The notes beneath the pieces were generated by a model. It had not been told where the DNA came from and did not search any database. It was given only the letters and a program-made list of their open reading frames with translations. A stretch of 44,569 nt of DNA from Methanosphaera sp. (GTDB taxonomy: Archaea; Methanobacteriota; Methanobacteria; Methanobacteriales; Methanobacteriaceae), in the NCBI GenBank assembly GCA_017430835.1, contig JAFRMD010000088.1:1-44569 (forward strand), read 5' to 3'. Made by a program: the position numbers and the translations under genes. This document shows positions 7,912-17,389 of this stretch, one piece after another; positions within the stretch are counted from its first letter, which is position 1, and every line of letters starts with the position of its first letter.

Positions 7912-9129
7912 ATGGTTTCAATAAAAGATAGGGCAGAAAAAGCGGTCAATAAAAAAGCCATTATTGGTGAAGATATAGATTTAAATGAATACCAAGCAGC
8001 AGATGTGGATGCTCATGAACATATTGATTCATTAGATGATTTAGAAAAAACAGACAAAGAAACATTAACCAGTGTAGGTATGATGACCAATGAAGAAGAT
8101 AGATCTGCATCATTCTTACAAATGGATCAATCAGAAGTCTTTGTAAACAACATGTTCCCTGGAGTAGAAGTTATGGGAACTGCACAAGCTTTTGAAAAAT
8201 ATGACTGGTTAGCAGACTACATGTGGAATGCAGTACAGGTAGATGCAGATAAATATACGGCAACCACAGAGTTAGGTTCATTAAGCGGATATTTCATTAG
8301 AAGTTTACCTGGTACAAAATTAGAATTACCTATCCAAGCATGTATGTATATCGGAGATGATACGGTAAGACAAACAGCACATAATATAATTATTGCAGAA
8401 GAAAATTCTGAAATAAATATTATCACAGGATGTTCCACAGCAGCACACGTAGATAACGCAGCCCACATAGGAGTATCCGAATTTTACCTTAAGGAAAATT
8501 CAAAAGTAACATTTACAATGGTACACAACTGGGCTAAAGAGGTAGATGTTAGACCTAGAACTGGAGTAATTATGGATGATAACAGTACATACATATCAAA
8601 TTACATCTTAACAAAACCTGTAAGAAACTTACAAGCTTATCCTACAGCATATGCAAATGGACAAAACACAAAAGTATTTTTTCAATCAATACTTGCAGGA
8701 AAAGACGATTCTGTTATTGATCAAGGTTCTAGAACCGTATTAAATGGTATCAACTCACAATCCGAAATGATTACCCGTGCAATATCTGAAGACAAATCAA
8801 CCATAATCACCAGAGGAGACCTACACGGAAAAGCTCATGAAGCAAAAGGTCACTTAGAATGTATGGGTTTAATATTATCAGATGACTCAAAGATATATTC
8901 AATCCCCGAATTAAGAGGAGATTGTACTGATATGGAATTATCACACGAAGCCGCAGTAGGAAAAATAGCAGAAGCAGAAATTCAATATTTAATGGCTCGT
9001 GGATTAACAGAAGATGAAGCAGCATCCATGATAGTCAGAGGTTTCTTAGATATTGATATAAAAGGATTACCTGAAGAACTAGCAAAAGAAACCAAAAGTA
9101 TTATGGATTTAAGTATGGAAGGAATGTAA
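7912..9129 (+). CDS. sufB: Iron-sulfur cluster assembly scaffold SufB
   Basis: The product is 405 residues, the short archaeal SufB/SufD type. The central part shows the beta-helix core of the family (EENSEINIITGCST..., LKENSKVTFTMVHNW) and the C-terminus has the conserved SHEAAVGKIAEAEIQYLMARG block. I chose the ATG at 7912, not an upstream TTG, because GGGGAG stands at the right distance and the start then follows the sufC stop by one base. SufB and SufC form the cluster-building complex. A T-rich stop signal (ACTTTTTTT) follows at 9144-9151. Confidence 0.94.
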   Translation: MVSIKDRAEKAVNKKAIIGEDIDLNEYQAADVDAHEHIDSLDDLEKTDKETLTSVGMMTNEEDRSASFLQMDQSEVFVNNMFPGVEVMGTAQAFEKYDWLADYMWNAVQVDADKYTATTELGSLSGYFIRSLPGTKLELPIQACMYIGDDTVRQTAHNIIIAEENSEINIITGCSTAAHVDNAAHIGVSEFYLKENSKVTFTMVHNWAKEVDVRPRTGVIMDDNSTYISNYILTKPVRNLQAYPTAYANGQNTKVFFQSILAGKDDSVIDQGSRTVLNGINSQSEMITRAISEDKSTIITRGDLHGKAHEAKGHLECMGLILSDDSKIYSIPELRGDCTDMELSHEAAVGKIAEAEIQYLMARGLTEDEAASMIVRGFLDIDIKGLPEELAKETKSIMDLSMEGM

Positions 9130-9138
9130 TTCATCTTC

Positions 9139-9153
9139 TATAACTTTTTTTAT
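9139..9153 (+). terminator. T-run terminator after sufB
   Basis: TAACTTTTTTTATA lies about 15 bases after the sufB stop. The same ACTTTTTTT form recurs after several plus-strand genes in this window (near 24712, 33021, 38385 and 39560), which supports a common stop signal. Confidence 0.5.
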
Positions 9154-9262
9154 ATAAAAATAACCTTCAAAAAAATAGATTTTACTAATTTTAAATAAAT
9201 TTTACAAAAAGTAGTATAAAAATAGTATAATAAAATAATAATAAAATTATTTTATTTCCGAA

Positions 9263-9532
9263 TTATCCTGAGATAATTATGAATTCACCGACTTTTTCGA
9301 CTTTACCGAATGGTACTACTAACAAGTCACCATTACGTTTTGCACCTTTAACATTGACACCTCTTTCAGAATCTGTCCTTATAACAATATCGGTGATTTT
9401 TCCTGTTTTTTCATCAATAGTTAATTCTTCTAGATTTCCTAAAATACGTGCATTGTTTGTAGCTACTTGATATCCTCGGATATCAGCCCATAATTTTTCT
9501 TCACCTTTAATTAATTCCCTTTCGTTTGTCAT
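9263..9532 (-). CDS. PRC-barrel domain protein
   Basis: This 89-residue protein is almost entirely one PRC-barrel domain: a short N-terminal lead, then NARILGNLEELTIDEKTGKITDIVIRTD, and the closing LLVVPFGKVEKVGEFIII. Small archaeal PRC-barrel proteins are thought to bind RNA or partner proteins, but their function is mostly unknown. It has its own intergenic spaces on both sides, so it is likely a single-gene unit. The domain call is sound, the role open. Confidence 0.8.
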   Translation of the reverse strand: MTNERELIKGEEKLWADIRGYQVATNNARILGNLEELTIDEKTGKITDIVIRTDSERGVNVKGAKRNGDLLVVPFGKVEKVGEFIIISG

Positions 9533-9616
9533 TCATGCCCACCTAATGATTTTTTACTTAAGTTATTGGTAATAATTATGATATAATTTTTATAATCCAA
9601 ACTATATATAATTTTT

Positions 9617-10222
9617 TTAAAATTGAAAATTATTTTTATTATATTTTTCAGAAATATCCAAATCATTTAAAGTATTCACATTAAATGCTAATTCAACATT
9701 TTCAGAAATATAAATACTTTGATCTTGTTCTTCATTATTTGCTAACAACAAATTAACCCCAGTAGGTACCAATCCATCATATACCAATGTAGGTTTAATA
9801 CCATATTCATCAAACAATTTTTCAGGAACAGAAACACACATAGCAGGTTTTTTCCGTTCATAATAATGAATTAAAACATCATCAATTTGACTAGAAGTAA
9901 CAAATGGTAAATCCGAAACAATAGTCATTATAACTTCATTTTCAACCACAACATCAGGATTTGAAAGAACTTCAGATAAATCTTCTATATAACCCTCACC
10001 ACTAGTATTTATTATAGTAACTGGAAATTTTTCCAAATATTTAGATGTTAATGGAGTGTTAGGACTAACAGCAACCAAAATATTGTCAATATACTCTGAA
10101 TTGATTAATGCTTCTATCACATAACTAATCATTGGCTTTGAATTAACTTCGATTAATGGTTTTTCACAATCTAAGTCCATCCGTGTACCTTTTCCCCCAG
10201 CCATAACTAATGCAGTTGTCAT
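9617..10222 (-). CDS. cobY: Adenosylcobinamide-phosphate guanylyltransferase
   Basis: The 201-residue protein is a nucleotidyltransferase with the N-terminal signature LVMAGGKGTRM and a following EKPLIEVNSKPMISYVIEAL. Size and sequence fit CobY, the archaeal replacement for bacterial CobU, which transfers GMP to adenosylcobinamide phosphate during cobamide synthesis. The mtr operon nearby encodes MtrA, which carries such a cobamide, so the location is fitting. A small molybdenum-cofactor guanylyltransferase of the MobA type is the main alternative, but the methanogen context favours CobY. Confidence 0.85.
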   Translation of the reverse strand: MTTALVMAGGKGTRMDLDCEKPLIEVNSKPMISYVIEALINSEYIDNILVAVSPNTPLTSKYLEKFPVTIINTSGEGYIEDLSEVLSNPDVVVENEVIMTIVSDLPFVTSSQIDDVLIHYYERKKPAMCVSVPEKLFDEYGIKPTLVYDGLVPTGVNLLLANNEEQDQSIYISENVELAFNVNTLNDLDISEKYNKNNFQF

Positions 10223-10362
10223 AATAAATCCTCTAATTACTATAATATTTTTTCAATAAAATATTTAAATATTAAAAATTGAAAAAACTTTATATAACTA
10301 ATCAACATAATTTATTATTTGAATTTTATTTGATTAATCAAAAAAAAATAGTAGGAATAAAT

Positions 10363-11241
10363 ATGTTAGAAAATTTAAAAACGGTTATCTTATTAGGTTT
10401 TCTATCTGCCATATTAGTAATAATATTCGGATTTTTAGGAAGAGTATTTAATTTAGGTAGCTTAGGAATCCTCATAGGTCTATTCTTTGCAATTGTTATG
10501 AACTTTGTTTCATATTTCTATAGTGATAAAATAGCATTAAGATCGTATAATGCTAAAATAGTTAGTGAAGAAGAGGCTCCTAATTTACACAGAATTGTAA
10601 CTGATTTAGCAAATAGGGCCAATATAAAAAAACCTAGAGTTGCTGTAATTCAATCATCAGATCCTAATGCATTTGCAACCGGCAGAAATCAGAACCATGC
10701 AGTAGTAGCTGTGACAACAGGAATTCTTCAATTATTGAATGAAGACGAATTAAGAGGAGTAATTTCACACGAAATGGGACATATCAAAAATAGGGATATT
10801 TTAATCAGTTCTGTAGCTGCTACTGTAGCTGGTATGATTGTTGCTCTAGCAAGTTGGAGTAGATTTGCAGTTATTTTTGCAAGTAGAGATAATGATGGAC
10901 TGATGGATATTGTCTCAACAATATTAATAGCAATTTTAGGTCCTATTGCAGCTTCAATTATTCAACTTGCAATTAGCAGATCCCGTGAATATAAAGCCGA
11001 TGCAACTGGAGCACAAATTTGTGGAAATCCTTTAGCATTAGCAAATGCCTTGAGAAAATTAGAATTTGGTGTTAATCAACATCCAATGAACAATGCTAAA
11101 AGTACTGATGCACATATGTTTATTATTAATCCTTTTGGAAATGCAGGTAGTAAAATTAAAAATTTGTTTTCCACACATCCAGAGACAAGTGAAAGAATTA
11201 GAAGACTAGAAGAAATGGCTTCAACACAGTCTTTTAATTAA
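10363..11241 (+). CDS. htpX: Membrane zinc metalloprotease HtpX
   Basis: The protein is 292 residues from the ATG at 10363. This start has an AGGA site six bases before it and gives the family N-terminus MLENLKTVILLG; a frame-extending ATG at 10279 would add 28 atypical residues. Two N-terminal membrane segments are followed by the zinc motif HEMGH (about residues 136-140), two more hydrophobic segments, and the third zinc ligand in SREYKADATGA. HtpX degrades damaged membrane proteins. Its end overlaps the convergent marker 14 gene by 8 bases. Confidence 0.92.
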   Translation: MLENLKTVILLGFLSAILVIIFGFLGRVFNLGSLGILIGLFFAIVMNFVSYFYSDKIALRSYNAKIVSEEEAPNLHRIVTDLANRANIKKPRVAVIQSSDPNAFATGRNQNHAVVAVTTGILQLLNEDELRGVISHEMGHIKNRDILISSVAATVAGMIVALASWSRFAVIFASRDNDGLMDIVSTILIAILGPIAASIIQLAISRSREYKADATGAQICGNPLALANALRKLEFGVNQHPMNNAKSTDAHMFIINPFGNAGSKIKNLFSTHPETSERIRRLEEMASTQSFN

Positions 11242-12595
11242 CTTTTTTTTGTTTTTTTATTCTTTGTTGCATGATGCAATATCCATTTTTTGAGCCACCA
11301 ATCGGATTTGTTGGAGTGCCTAGAGAATTCATACATCTAGCCATCATTACTGCACCTAATGCTAAAGCATCATGAACAAACAATATTTTATTAAAATCTT
11401 TTTTTAAGTAATTATTTATCAAAACAGGTTTATTACCCGTTATTCCAGCACGTCCTGTAATTCCTAATGCCATCCCTTCAGAAAGCAAACCCAATCTTTT
11501 TGTTTCATCACAAATCCTTTTAATTGCATATGCACAAATATCATCAATTTGCAATAAAATTTCCTCATCCGACATATTGTTTACAATTGAATTAAATGTT
11601 TTAATTATTTTATTTTCATCATTTATTTTAGAACCTATTATATTCATGCCAGTATCTTCAAAATCGCCTATATACACATATCCCCAATCATGAATATTAT
11701 CCAGCACTTCCATAATATCAACATATTCATGAATTTTAAGAGTATTTTTTTGAATATCCTGTATATTTAATCCATCGGATAATCTATTATTTTCTATGTC
11801 AATTGTGGATTCATTTTGATCTATCATTCCACAACCCCTTAATAAAATATCAGGAAGTCCTCCTGCCAATCCTACAAAGTTACATAAAACTTTTGCATAA
11901 GGTTTTGAATTATCTACAACCTGTCCTGCAAGAGTAGTTCCCATATCAATTGATATTAAAGGATTACGATAATCCACATTTGATTGTTTTGAAGCTAATT
12001 TAATCCCTGCAGTAACAAGCTCACTTTCCATTTCATTAGAGACAATCCCCGTTTTTTCAGGAGAGGTTACACTAACAACAGAACCATCAAATTGAATGCT
12101 GTTAAAAAAAGAGTACTGCCTAATATGATTCGGAATATTGTTTATTGAAAATGGTGCAGTCATTTGATTGGGTTTAATTCCTGCATTTAAACAACCATCA
12201 GATAATGCTTTAATAATTAATCCAATTTCATCAGATAATGAATGTAATGCAACTACTCCTGTAGAACGTACAACAAAGTCCAAATCAGATACTTTTAAGT
12301 TGGCTTGATTCAAACATCCACTGATTATTTCAGAGATTGATTCTTCTATTGATTCTTTGGATAATGGTCTTTCCCATATGGTATGTCCAAAAATAATTTC
12401 TGATTCTTTAGGCAATCTAATTTCTCGGGTTAACTTAACAACTTTATTAATTTGATAATTTTGATTAGTTTTAACATTAGTTGTTAAAATAATGGATTTA
12501 ATGGTAGTATTACCTAATTCAACAGATAATACTGTGTAAAATTGCTTTTCTATTTCTGAAGAAGGTAATTTGGGGAGAATTATTTTTTCAAACAT
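11234..12595 (-). CDS. Methanogenesis marker protein 14
   Basis: The 453-residue protein fits the methanogen-only marker 14 family: SVELGNTTIKSI near the N-terminus, LDFVVRSTGV, then NEMESELVTAGIK and SIDMGTTLAGQV. The two GNTT/GTT elements suggest an ASKHA-type (actin/Hsp70/sugar kinase) nucleotide-binding fold. That part is my inference. The family is confined to methanogens and has no proven biochemical role. It starts 4 bases after mtrH, so it is probably co-transcribed with mtr, which suggests a link with methyltransferase assembly or activation. Confidence 0.85.
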   Translation of the reverse strand: MFEKIILPKLPSSEIEKQFYTVLSVELGNTTIKSIILTTNVKTNQNYQINKVVKLTREIRLPKESEIIFGHTIWERPLSKESIEESISEIISGCLNQANLKVSDLDFVVRSTGVVALHSLSDEIGLIIKALSDGCLNAGIKPNQMTAPFSINNIPNHIRQYSFFNSIQFDGSVVSVTSPEKTGIVSNEMESELVTAGIKLASKQSNVDYRNPLISIDMGTTLAGQVVDNSKPYAKVLCNFVGLAGGLPDILLRGCGMIDQNESTIDIENNRLSDGLNIQDIQKNTLKIHEYVDIMEVLDNIHDWGYVYIGDFEDTGMNIIGSKINDENKIIKTFNSIVNNMSDEEILLQIDDICAYAIKRICDETKRLGLLSEGMALGITGRAGITGNKPVLINNYLKKDFNKILFVHDALALGAVMMARCMNSLGTPTNPIGGSKNGYCIMQQRIKKQKKVN

Positions 12596-12599
12596 GTTA

Positions 12600-13532
12600 T
12601 CATAACAATATATTATATGGATGTTGTTCTACTGGAGATACTCCAATTTCTTCATTTGCTTCAGCAAGGAACATATCTGTCATTGCACATGCAGTAAATA
12701 CCATTTTTGTATTTTCTATCGGACCAAACAATACAAAATCTCCGCCGACCATTTGTTGGACTATATTTGCTCCCACATCACATACTGGCCAAACCTCAGG
12801 ATTTTCTTTTTTATATTGCTTTATCCATTCCCACGCAGAAGGTACATTATGAACTCCACTTCCAGCAGGATAACCCCATTTACTTTTCTCTTTCAAGGTT
12901 GTTTTTATGGCTATTCCTCCACCCTGACCTAAAGGAGTCACAGCAACATCCATTAATGGTTTATATATTCCACAATCCTCTGCTATTTCTAAAAGACCTT
13001 TTTCCAGTATTCCTGAACCATCTTCCCAGATACTTATTTTTCCATCAGAACCTGGCTGAGTAGGATTAAAACCTAAAATGATGGAAGAAGTTATGTCAGA
13101 ATTTGTTAATGCATCAATTTCCTGATTATCAATTGACATGTTAATTGAGTTATAAATAGTTCTTTCAGACAAACCTATTTCTGTAACATGTTTTGCTCCA
13201 GCTATACGGGCATCAGCAGCTGTTGAATCAATTAAAAATGGTGCATCAGTTATTTCACTAACATAATCAATATATTTTATTAATGCTTCAGGTGTTGCTC
13301 CAAATATTTGAATAATTGCAGGATTTTCTGTTTTTTCAGACATTTCATCCATAGTATTTAATAATGACTCCGCTTTCTCCTTATCAAAAATCCCCTTATT
13401 TTCATCTTCTATTATGTTGTGACCTGCATAAAAAATTGTACCTGCTAGTGCAGTAGGATATTCCCCTGGTTGACCTCCGATTTTAACACCATAAATGTCA
13501 AATACTTCTTGCTTTTTTTCAAATTTAAACAT
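12600..13532 (-). CDS. mtrH: Tetrahydromethanopterin S-methyltransferase subunit H
   Basis: At 310 residues this is a full-length MtrH. It begins MFKFEKKQEVFDIYGVKIGG and ends with the TDMFLAEANEEIG region typical of the family. MtrH is the peripheral subunit that moves the methyl group between tetrahydromethanopterin and the corrinoid on MtrA; in a methanol-using methanogen it may also run in the reverse direction. The ribosome binding site AGGGGA is well placed. It is the last mtr gene and is followed after 4 bases by marker 14. Confidence 0.95.
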   Translation of the reverse strand: MFKFEKKQEVFDIYGVKIGGQPGEYPTALAGTIFYAGHNIIEDENKGIFDKEKAESLLNTMDEMSEKTENPAIIQIFGATPEALIKYIDYVSEITDAPFLIDSTAADARIAGAKHVTEIGLSERTIYNSINMSIDNQEIDALTNSDITSSIILGFNPTQPGSDGKISIWEDGSGILEKGLLEIAEDCGIYKPLMDVAVTPLGQGGGIAIKTTLKEKSKWGYPAGSGVHNVPSAWEWIKQYKKENPEVWPVCDVGANIVQQMVGGDFVLFGPIENTKMVFTACAMTDMFLAEANEEIGVSPVEQHPYNILL

Positions 13533-13542
13533 AAAACTTCCC

Positions 13543-13737
13543 CTAAATTATTTTAAATTTTAACATTATAATAATAAAAATTAATGCTATAATTATCCCA
13601 TATAATATTCCAATATCCCTTCCAACAATTTTTCCATATTGTTTAGAATATTCACTATGTGATTCCTCTAATCTTTCCTCTAATTTATCCAATCTTTGAT
13701 TAATAATTTCAAGATCTTCTTTTAAATTATCAGACAT
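13543..13737 (-). CDS. mtrG: Tetrahydromethanopterin S-methyltransferase subunit G
   Basis: The 64-residue protein has a charged, coiled-coil-like N-terminal half (INQRLDKLEERLEESHSEYSKQYGKIVGRDIG) followed by one C-terminal membrane helix. This is the MtrG plan, though shorter than the roughly 80 residues known elsewhere. Its ATG shares one base with the mtrF stop codon. MtrG helps anchor the soluble domains of the sodium-pumping complex. Confidence 0.88.
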   Translation of the reverse strand: MSDNLKEDLEIINQRLDKLEERLEESHSEYSKQYGKIVGRDIGILYGIIIALIFIIIMLKFKII

Positions 13738-13925
13738 TAAAATCCTCCCTTAAAGTATATTATAGGCAACCCAATAATTAATATTGTTATTATAAAACCT
13801 ATAAAAAATCCTGATACTTGAGTATCGGTGACACCAGACAATAATCGCTGATTTCTTCCAAGTAATTGTGTCTTATACTCCACAGATTCCGTTAAATTCC
13901 TAATATTATTCAGTATTCTATCCAT
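13737..13925 (-). CDS. mtrF: Tetrahydromethanopterin S-methyltransferase subunit F
   Basis: I chose the ATG at 13925, which gives 62 residues beginning MDRILNNIRNLTESVEYK. It follows the mtrA stop by one base and has a GGAG site at proper distance. The frame also opens at 13949, inside mtrA, which is less likely. A single C-terminal membrane helix (FFIGFIITILIIGLPIIYF) follows a hydrophilic MtrF-type region. Position between A and G confirms the identity. Confidence 0.85.
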   Translation of the reverse strand: MDRILNNIRNLTESVEYKTQLLGRNQRLLSGVTDTQVSGFFIGFIITILIIGLPIIYFKGGF

Positions 13926-13926
13926 T

Positions 13927-14685
13927 TTAAGCCAATCTCCAATATACAATTAATATAAGAATTAAAGCAAATATAAATCCTATAACAATTCCCTCTATTT
14001 TTCCAGCATAATACCCCGAAGAAAATTTTTCAATACTTGCCATTTCCTTAATTTCTGAATTTAATGAACGAATTCTTGTCTCAATCTCCAATAAATATAT
14101 ACTTGATGAATCAACATTTGAATTAGTAGATATGATCCCTTCTGATTCTTCTTCATCATTATTTTCTTCCTCTGAATCGTTTAATTTGACAATCATCGCA
14201 TCTTCTTCATATGCCCCCGGATCATTAGCAATGCATTCATCAATTTTTGAAGATATTTCATAAATATTCTCATTATTTATCATGCTAACAATAGAAATTT
14301 GCTTTTGAAACCTTTCAACGGCCTCAACGGTTAAGTTTTCAACAAATGGTATTGCACCTGGAGAACCAATGATTGATTTAGTATCCTCATCTATACCATT
14401 TTCATATAATGCTTCAACTGTTTTTCCAGTAATATGTCCTTGAACCTCAGATCCACATATTATCAAGAATCTTAGGTTTGGATTTGAAATAATATTAGCC
14501 ACTACCTTTTCTATACCCAAATTTTCTGTATGTAATGGTCCAGCTATTGCCGCCCCTTTTGAAACAAGTTCTTCATTCATTTTTGAACCTAAAGTAACTA
14601 CTGCTACGGCACACTCAACATCCCCGACACTATAATCCCCAGTTTCTAAAGGCCATCCTTCAATAACTTCTTTTTTTTCTACCAA
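13927..14685 (-). CDS. mtrA: Tetrahydromethanopterin S-methyltransferase subunit A (corrinoid protein), TTG start
   Basis: From the TTG at 14685 the product is 252 residues and starts MVEKKEVIEGWPLETGDY, which matches MtrA N-termini. A GTG nine bases earlier lies inside the ribosome binding site AGGTGATT and is not the start. The corrinoid domain has GPLHTENLGIEKVV and EVQGHITG; the histidine in the former is the family's axial cobalt ligand. An acidic linker (EEENNDEEESEG) leads to a C-terminal membrane helix. MtrA carries the methyl group; its demethylation drives sodium export. Confidence 0.93.
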   Translation of the reverse strand: MVEKKEVIEGWPLETGDYSVGDVECAVAVVTLGSKMNEELVSKGAAIAGPLHTENLGIEKVVANIISNPNLRFLIICGSEVQGHITGKTVEALYENGIDEDTKSIIGSPGAIPFVENLTVEAVERFQKQISIVSMINNENIYEISSKIDECIANDPGAYEEDAMIVKLNDSEEENNDEEESEGIISTNSNVDSSSIYLLEIETRIRSLNSEIKEMASIEKFSSGYYAGKIEGIVIGFIFALILILIVYWRLA

Positions 14686-14700
14686 CGGAATCACCTTATT

Positions 14701-15006
14701 TTATACTAATAAAATTATAAAAATTAATGCTATCATTACTCCAATAACAACATTCCTCAACAAACCTGCAGTGTAATATACTCCTTCACGACCAGGAAAA
14801 GATAATCTTGAAATTGAATGAGAATCAAATGATGATTCAAAATCAGTTATTGCATCATCTAATCGGTCAATTTGAGACATGATTTCATCGGTAGGGAATA
14901 CTGGAATATTTTCAGGTTGCATATTAGAAGCAGAACCAACAATACCTGTTTTTACATCCATTACCAAATCATCATCAATAATAATTTTTGACATTTCATT
15001 TTCCAT
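14701..15006 (-). CDS. mtrB: Tetrahydromethanopterin S-methyltransferase subunit B
   Basis: The 101-residue protein has a hydrophilic N-terminal part (DDDLVMDVKTGIVG) and one C-terminal membrane helix (NVVIGVMIALIFIILLV), as expected for MtrB. A GGAGAG site ending 8 bases upstream supports the start at 15006. The gene lies between mtrC and mtrA in the invariant order of the operon. Confidence 0.9.
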   Translation of the reverse strand: MENEMSKIIIDDDLVMDVKTGIVGSASNMQPENIPVFPTDEIMSQIDRLDDAITDFESSFDSHSISRLSFPGREGVYYTAGLLRNVVIGVMIALIFIILLV

Positions 15007-15008
15007 AA

Positions 15009-15794
15009 CTAATTCTCTCCATCATCATTTGGCCATAAACCATATCTTTTAATTGAAGCAGCTTGATGCTTAGAATAAACAATATATTTCCTGAAAAATA
15101 CAAACCAACCTATAATTGAAATCAACAAGTAAACATACCAATAGGGTCCCATTAACAAAGCAATGATTGATAAAACCACCATCATTAGAAATGCATTAGA
15201 TGCTGATAAAGACAATGTTCTGTACTGGTCTTCATTAGGTCCCATACATGAGTTATAAGGATTCTGTACTGCCATTACCGTACAAATCAACAATAACAAG
15301 ATTAAACCATTTTTAACTACCACATCATATATTACTGTTGGATAGTATGTTTGAGCAAGAAATGCGGACATTGACAATATTACAAACATTGACGAAATAG
15401 AAATGGATATGAATGATTTTGACAAAATTTCCACTTGTATTTTAAATATATGTCGACATACTAAAGAAACAACATATGAGATTACTACTGCAAAGATTAA
15501 GCTAATAATTGGGAAATATGCATATTGATTTAAATAAAATGAAGAAGCCATTCCAGTAAAATAACTTACCACACCAATAGCAGCTAACATATAAACAATA
15601 GACGGAACCCCTGTCCCCAGACTATATTTTCCCACGTGTCGTAAATTGTTTGTACCATATACTGTTGCAAGTACTGTTGAAACAATAGCAAAAATTCCTC
15701 CAACAAAAACAATACTGCTTGCATATAAACAGATTAAACATCCAAGAATTGCTATGATAGTAATTAATTGGTTGGGTATTAAATCATCCGACAT
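15009..15794 (-). CDS. mtrC: Tetrahydromethanopterin S-methyltransferase subunit C
   Basis: A polytopic membrane protein of 261 residues with about seven hydrophobic segments and the conserved loop TNNLRHVGKYSLGTGVPS. MtrC, D and E form the membrane core that couples methyl transfer to sodium transport. The start at 15794 has a GGAGG site eight bases before it and overlaps the end of mtrD by 11 bases. Confidence 0.93.
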   Translation of the reverse strand: MSDDLIPNQLITIIAILGCLICLYASSIVFVGGIFAIVSTVLATVYGTNNLRHVGKYSLGTGVPSIVYMLAAIGVVSYFTGMASSFYLNQYAYFPIISLIFAVVISYVVSLVCRHIFKIQVEILSKSFISISISSMFVILSMSAFLAQTYYPTVIYDVVVKNGLILLLLICTVMAVQNPYNSCMGPNEDQYRTLSLSASNAFLMMVVLSIIALLMGPYWYVYLLISIIGWFVFFRKYIVYSKHQAASIKRYGLWPNDDGEN

Positions 15795-16494
15795 AAATTA
15801 ATCCTCCTATTATAAGAATGTAAACTATTGCAAGCACTATTGAAATTAAAAAACATGAAACTGTTCCCGATACTATTTTTTGTTTAAACTTTTCGTCATA
15901 AAACCCTTGTATTGTACCTCCAATATTATATGAAGCAACCACGGCAATGATGAAAAATAATAAAACTGCCAATATTGCAGATAATGATCCTGTAATAATT
16001 AAATTGTAGGATAGTTTGTTATTTAATATTTTGAATATTGAAGTGAATGCTAAACTTCCACCTATTCCACCTAATAAAGCACCGATTATTCCACTGATAA
16101 ATGATACTGTTGGTATTCCATGACCTGTTGTTCCAGGACTCACATATTCTTCCTGAGAATTGCCAGTGATTAAATCATTTTCAAAATTGGAAGATGCTGG
16201 AGAAACACCTACCCCATATACGTGAATAAGATTTGAGAAAAACATTGTTACAGCAATCATAATCATTGAACCAACAGCACCATAAGAAATCATTATTATT
16301 TCCGGTTGTGAAGTGAAAGAAGCTGCTGACAATATTCCAGTAATTCCCATACCAATTGTTATCATTGGTGCTCCAGTGGGAATTCCTGCAGATGTGGATA
16401 ATGCAGCTGGTGCTCCACCCACTGGTATAAAATGAACACCAATACCAATAAAAGTTGCACCTATTATTATACTAATTAATAGTTCCATAATCAT
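15784..16494 (-). CDS. mtrD: Tetrahydromethanopterin S-methyltransferase subunit D
   Basis: This 236-residue polytopic membrane protein has the conserved glycine-rich stretch FIPVGGAPAALSTSAGIPTG and a second one, GALLGGIGGSLAF, typical of MtrD. The GGGG site is best placed for the ATG at 16494; a second ATG at 16488 is too far. MtrD is part of the sodium-translocating core and is encoded 12 bases after mtrE. Confidence 0.93.
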   Translation of the reverse strand: MIMELLISIIIGATFIGIGVHFIPVGGAPAALSTSAGIPTGAPMITIGMGITGILSAASFTSQPEIIMISYGAVGSMIMIAVTMFFSNLIHVYGVGVSPASSNFENDLITGNSQEEYVSPGTTGHGIPTVSFISGIIGALLGGIGGSLAFTSIFKILNNKLSYNLIITGSLSAILAVLLFFIIAVVASYNIGGTIQGFYDEKFKQKIVSGTVSCFLISIVLAIVYILIIGGLIYVG

Positions 16495-16506
16495 TGCAAT
16501 TCCCCA

Positions 16507-17379
16507 TTATTTTTCATACTTCCCAAATTTTGAACGGGAATTACGTTCAAGAAGCATATTCAGTAAAATGAAAATTAACACTATGAATAAACCAGCAATT
16601 ATTCCATAATTTATTCCGAAAACAAAGTAAATCCAGAAATTAAGGAATATTATAATTCCAAAAGTTAAACCAGTTATTGGTCCACCAAACTTTGAACAGA
16701 AATTAACAACATCCAATGAACTTTGAGAACCTAATGCAGATTTTGTAGCAATATTTCCATTATTTGAAACAGCTATCCCCGCTCCAAACTCATAATTTTG
16801 ATATAATTTTTCGGCACCGTAATGTATATCACCCACAGCAGAACCTATTGATCCTAATGTAACACCCATAAACAAGGTTACAACAGGCAATATTAAGGGT
16901 ACTGCAGGATTTAGTATGTTCACCATCAAATATGATAAAGTTGTGATAGATATGATTGTTATGAAAGCATGAGCTGCTATTGTTGGGAGATGTTTCTGTA
17001 AGACATCCAAAAATATGGGTTGATTATACAATGCTTGACTGGTTATACGACCAATATAAGAAGTGACAGAAAATACAACTTGAACTAGAGTTGCTACTAG
17101 TGAGGATAACAATAGCACTAAAAGTACAGGATAATTTTGTAATAACAGTACATATGCTATTGAACCAGATATTGTGGCAATTGTTCCGACAAATAACGGT
17201 TCCCCAGATACAGCCCGATTAAAAAATTTATGTAAATTACCAATTTGTGGAGCTAATTGAACTTGAGAATTTGGATTACTTGTGGATGCAACATCTGATT
17301 CTAAATCTTCAAAAATTCCTGCAATTATTGCAATTAATCCCATTAAGGTTACAATTGCTAAGTTAAAGATTAAATCCAT
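16507..17379 (-). CDS. mtrE: Tetrahydromethanopterin S-methyltransferase subunit E
   Basis: From the ATG at 17379 the protein is 290 residues and begins MDLIFNLAIVTLMGLIAIIAG, followed by the hallmark EDLESDVASTSNPNSQVQLA. The upstream in-frame ATG at 17400 lies within mcrC and would add an atypical leader. The chosen start has an AGGGG site overlapping the mcrC stop codon, so the two genes are translationally coupled. MtrE has about six membrane segments and is the first mtr gene. Confidence 0.94.
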   Translation of the reverse strand: MDLIFNLAIVTLMGLIAIIAGIFEDLESDVASTSNPNSQVQLAPQIGNLHKFFNRAVSGEPLFVGTIATISGSIAYVLLLQNYPVLLVLLLSSLVATLVQVVFSVTSYIGRITSQALYNQPIFLDVLQKHLPTIAAHAFITIISITTLSYLMVNILNPAVPLILPVVTLFMGVTLGSIGSAVGDIHYGAEKLYQNYEFGAGIAVSNNGNIATKSALGSQSSLDVVNFCSKFGGPITGLTFGIIIFLNFWIYFVFGINYGIIAGLFIVLIFILLNMLLERNSRSKFGKYEK

Positions 17380-17389
17380 ATGATTGCCC

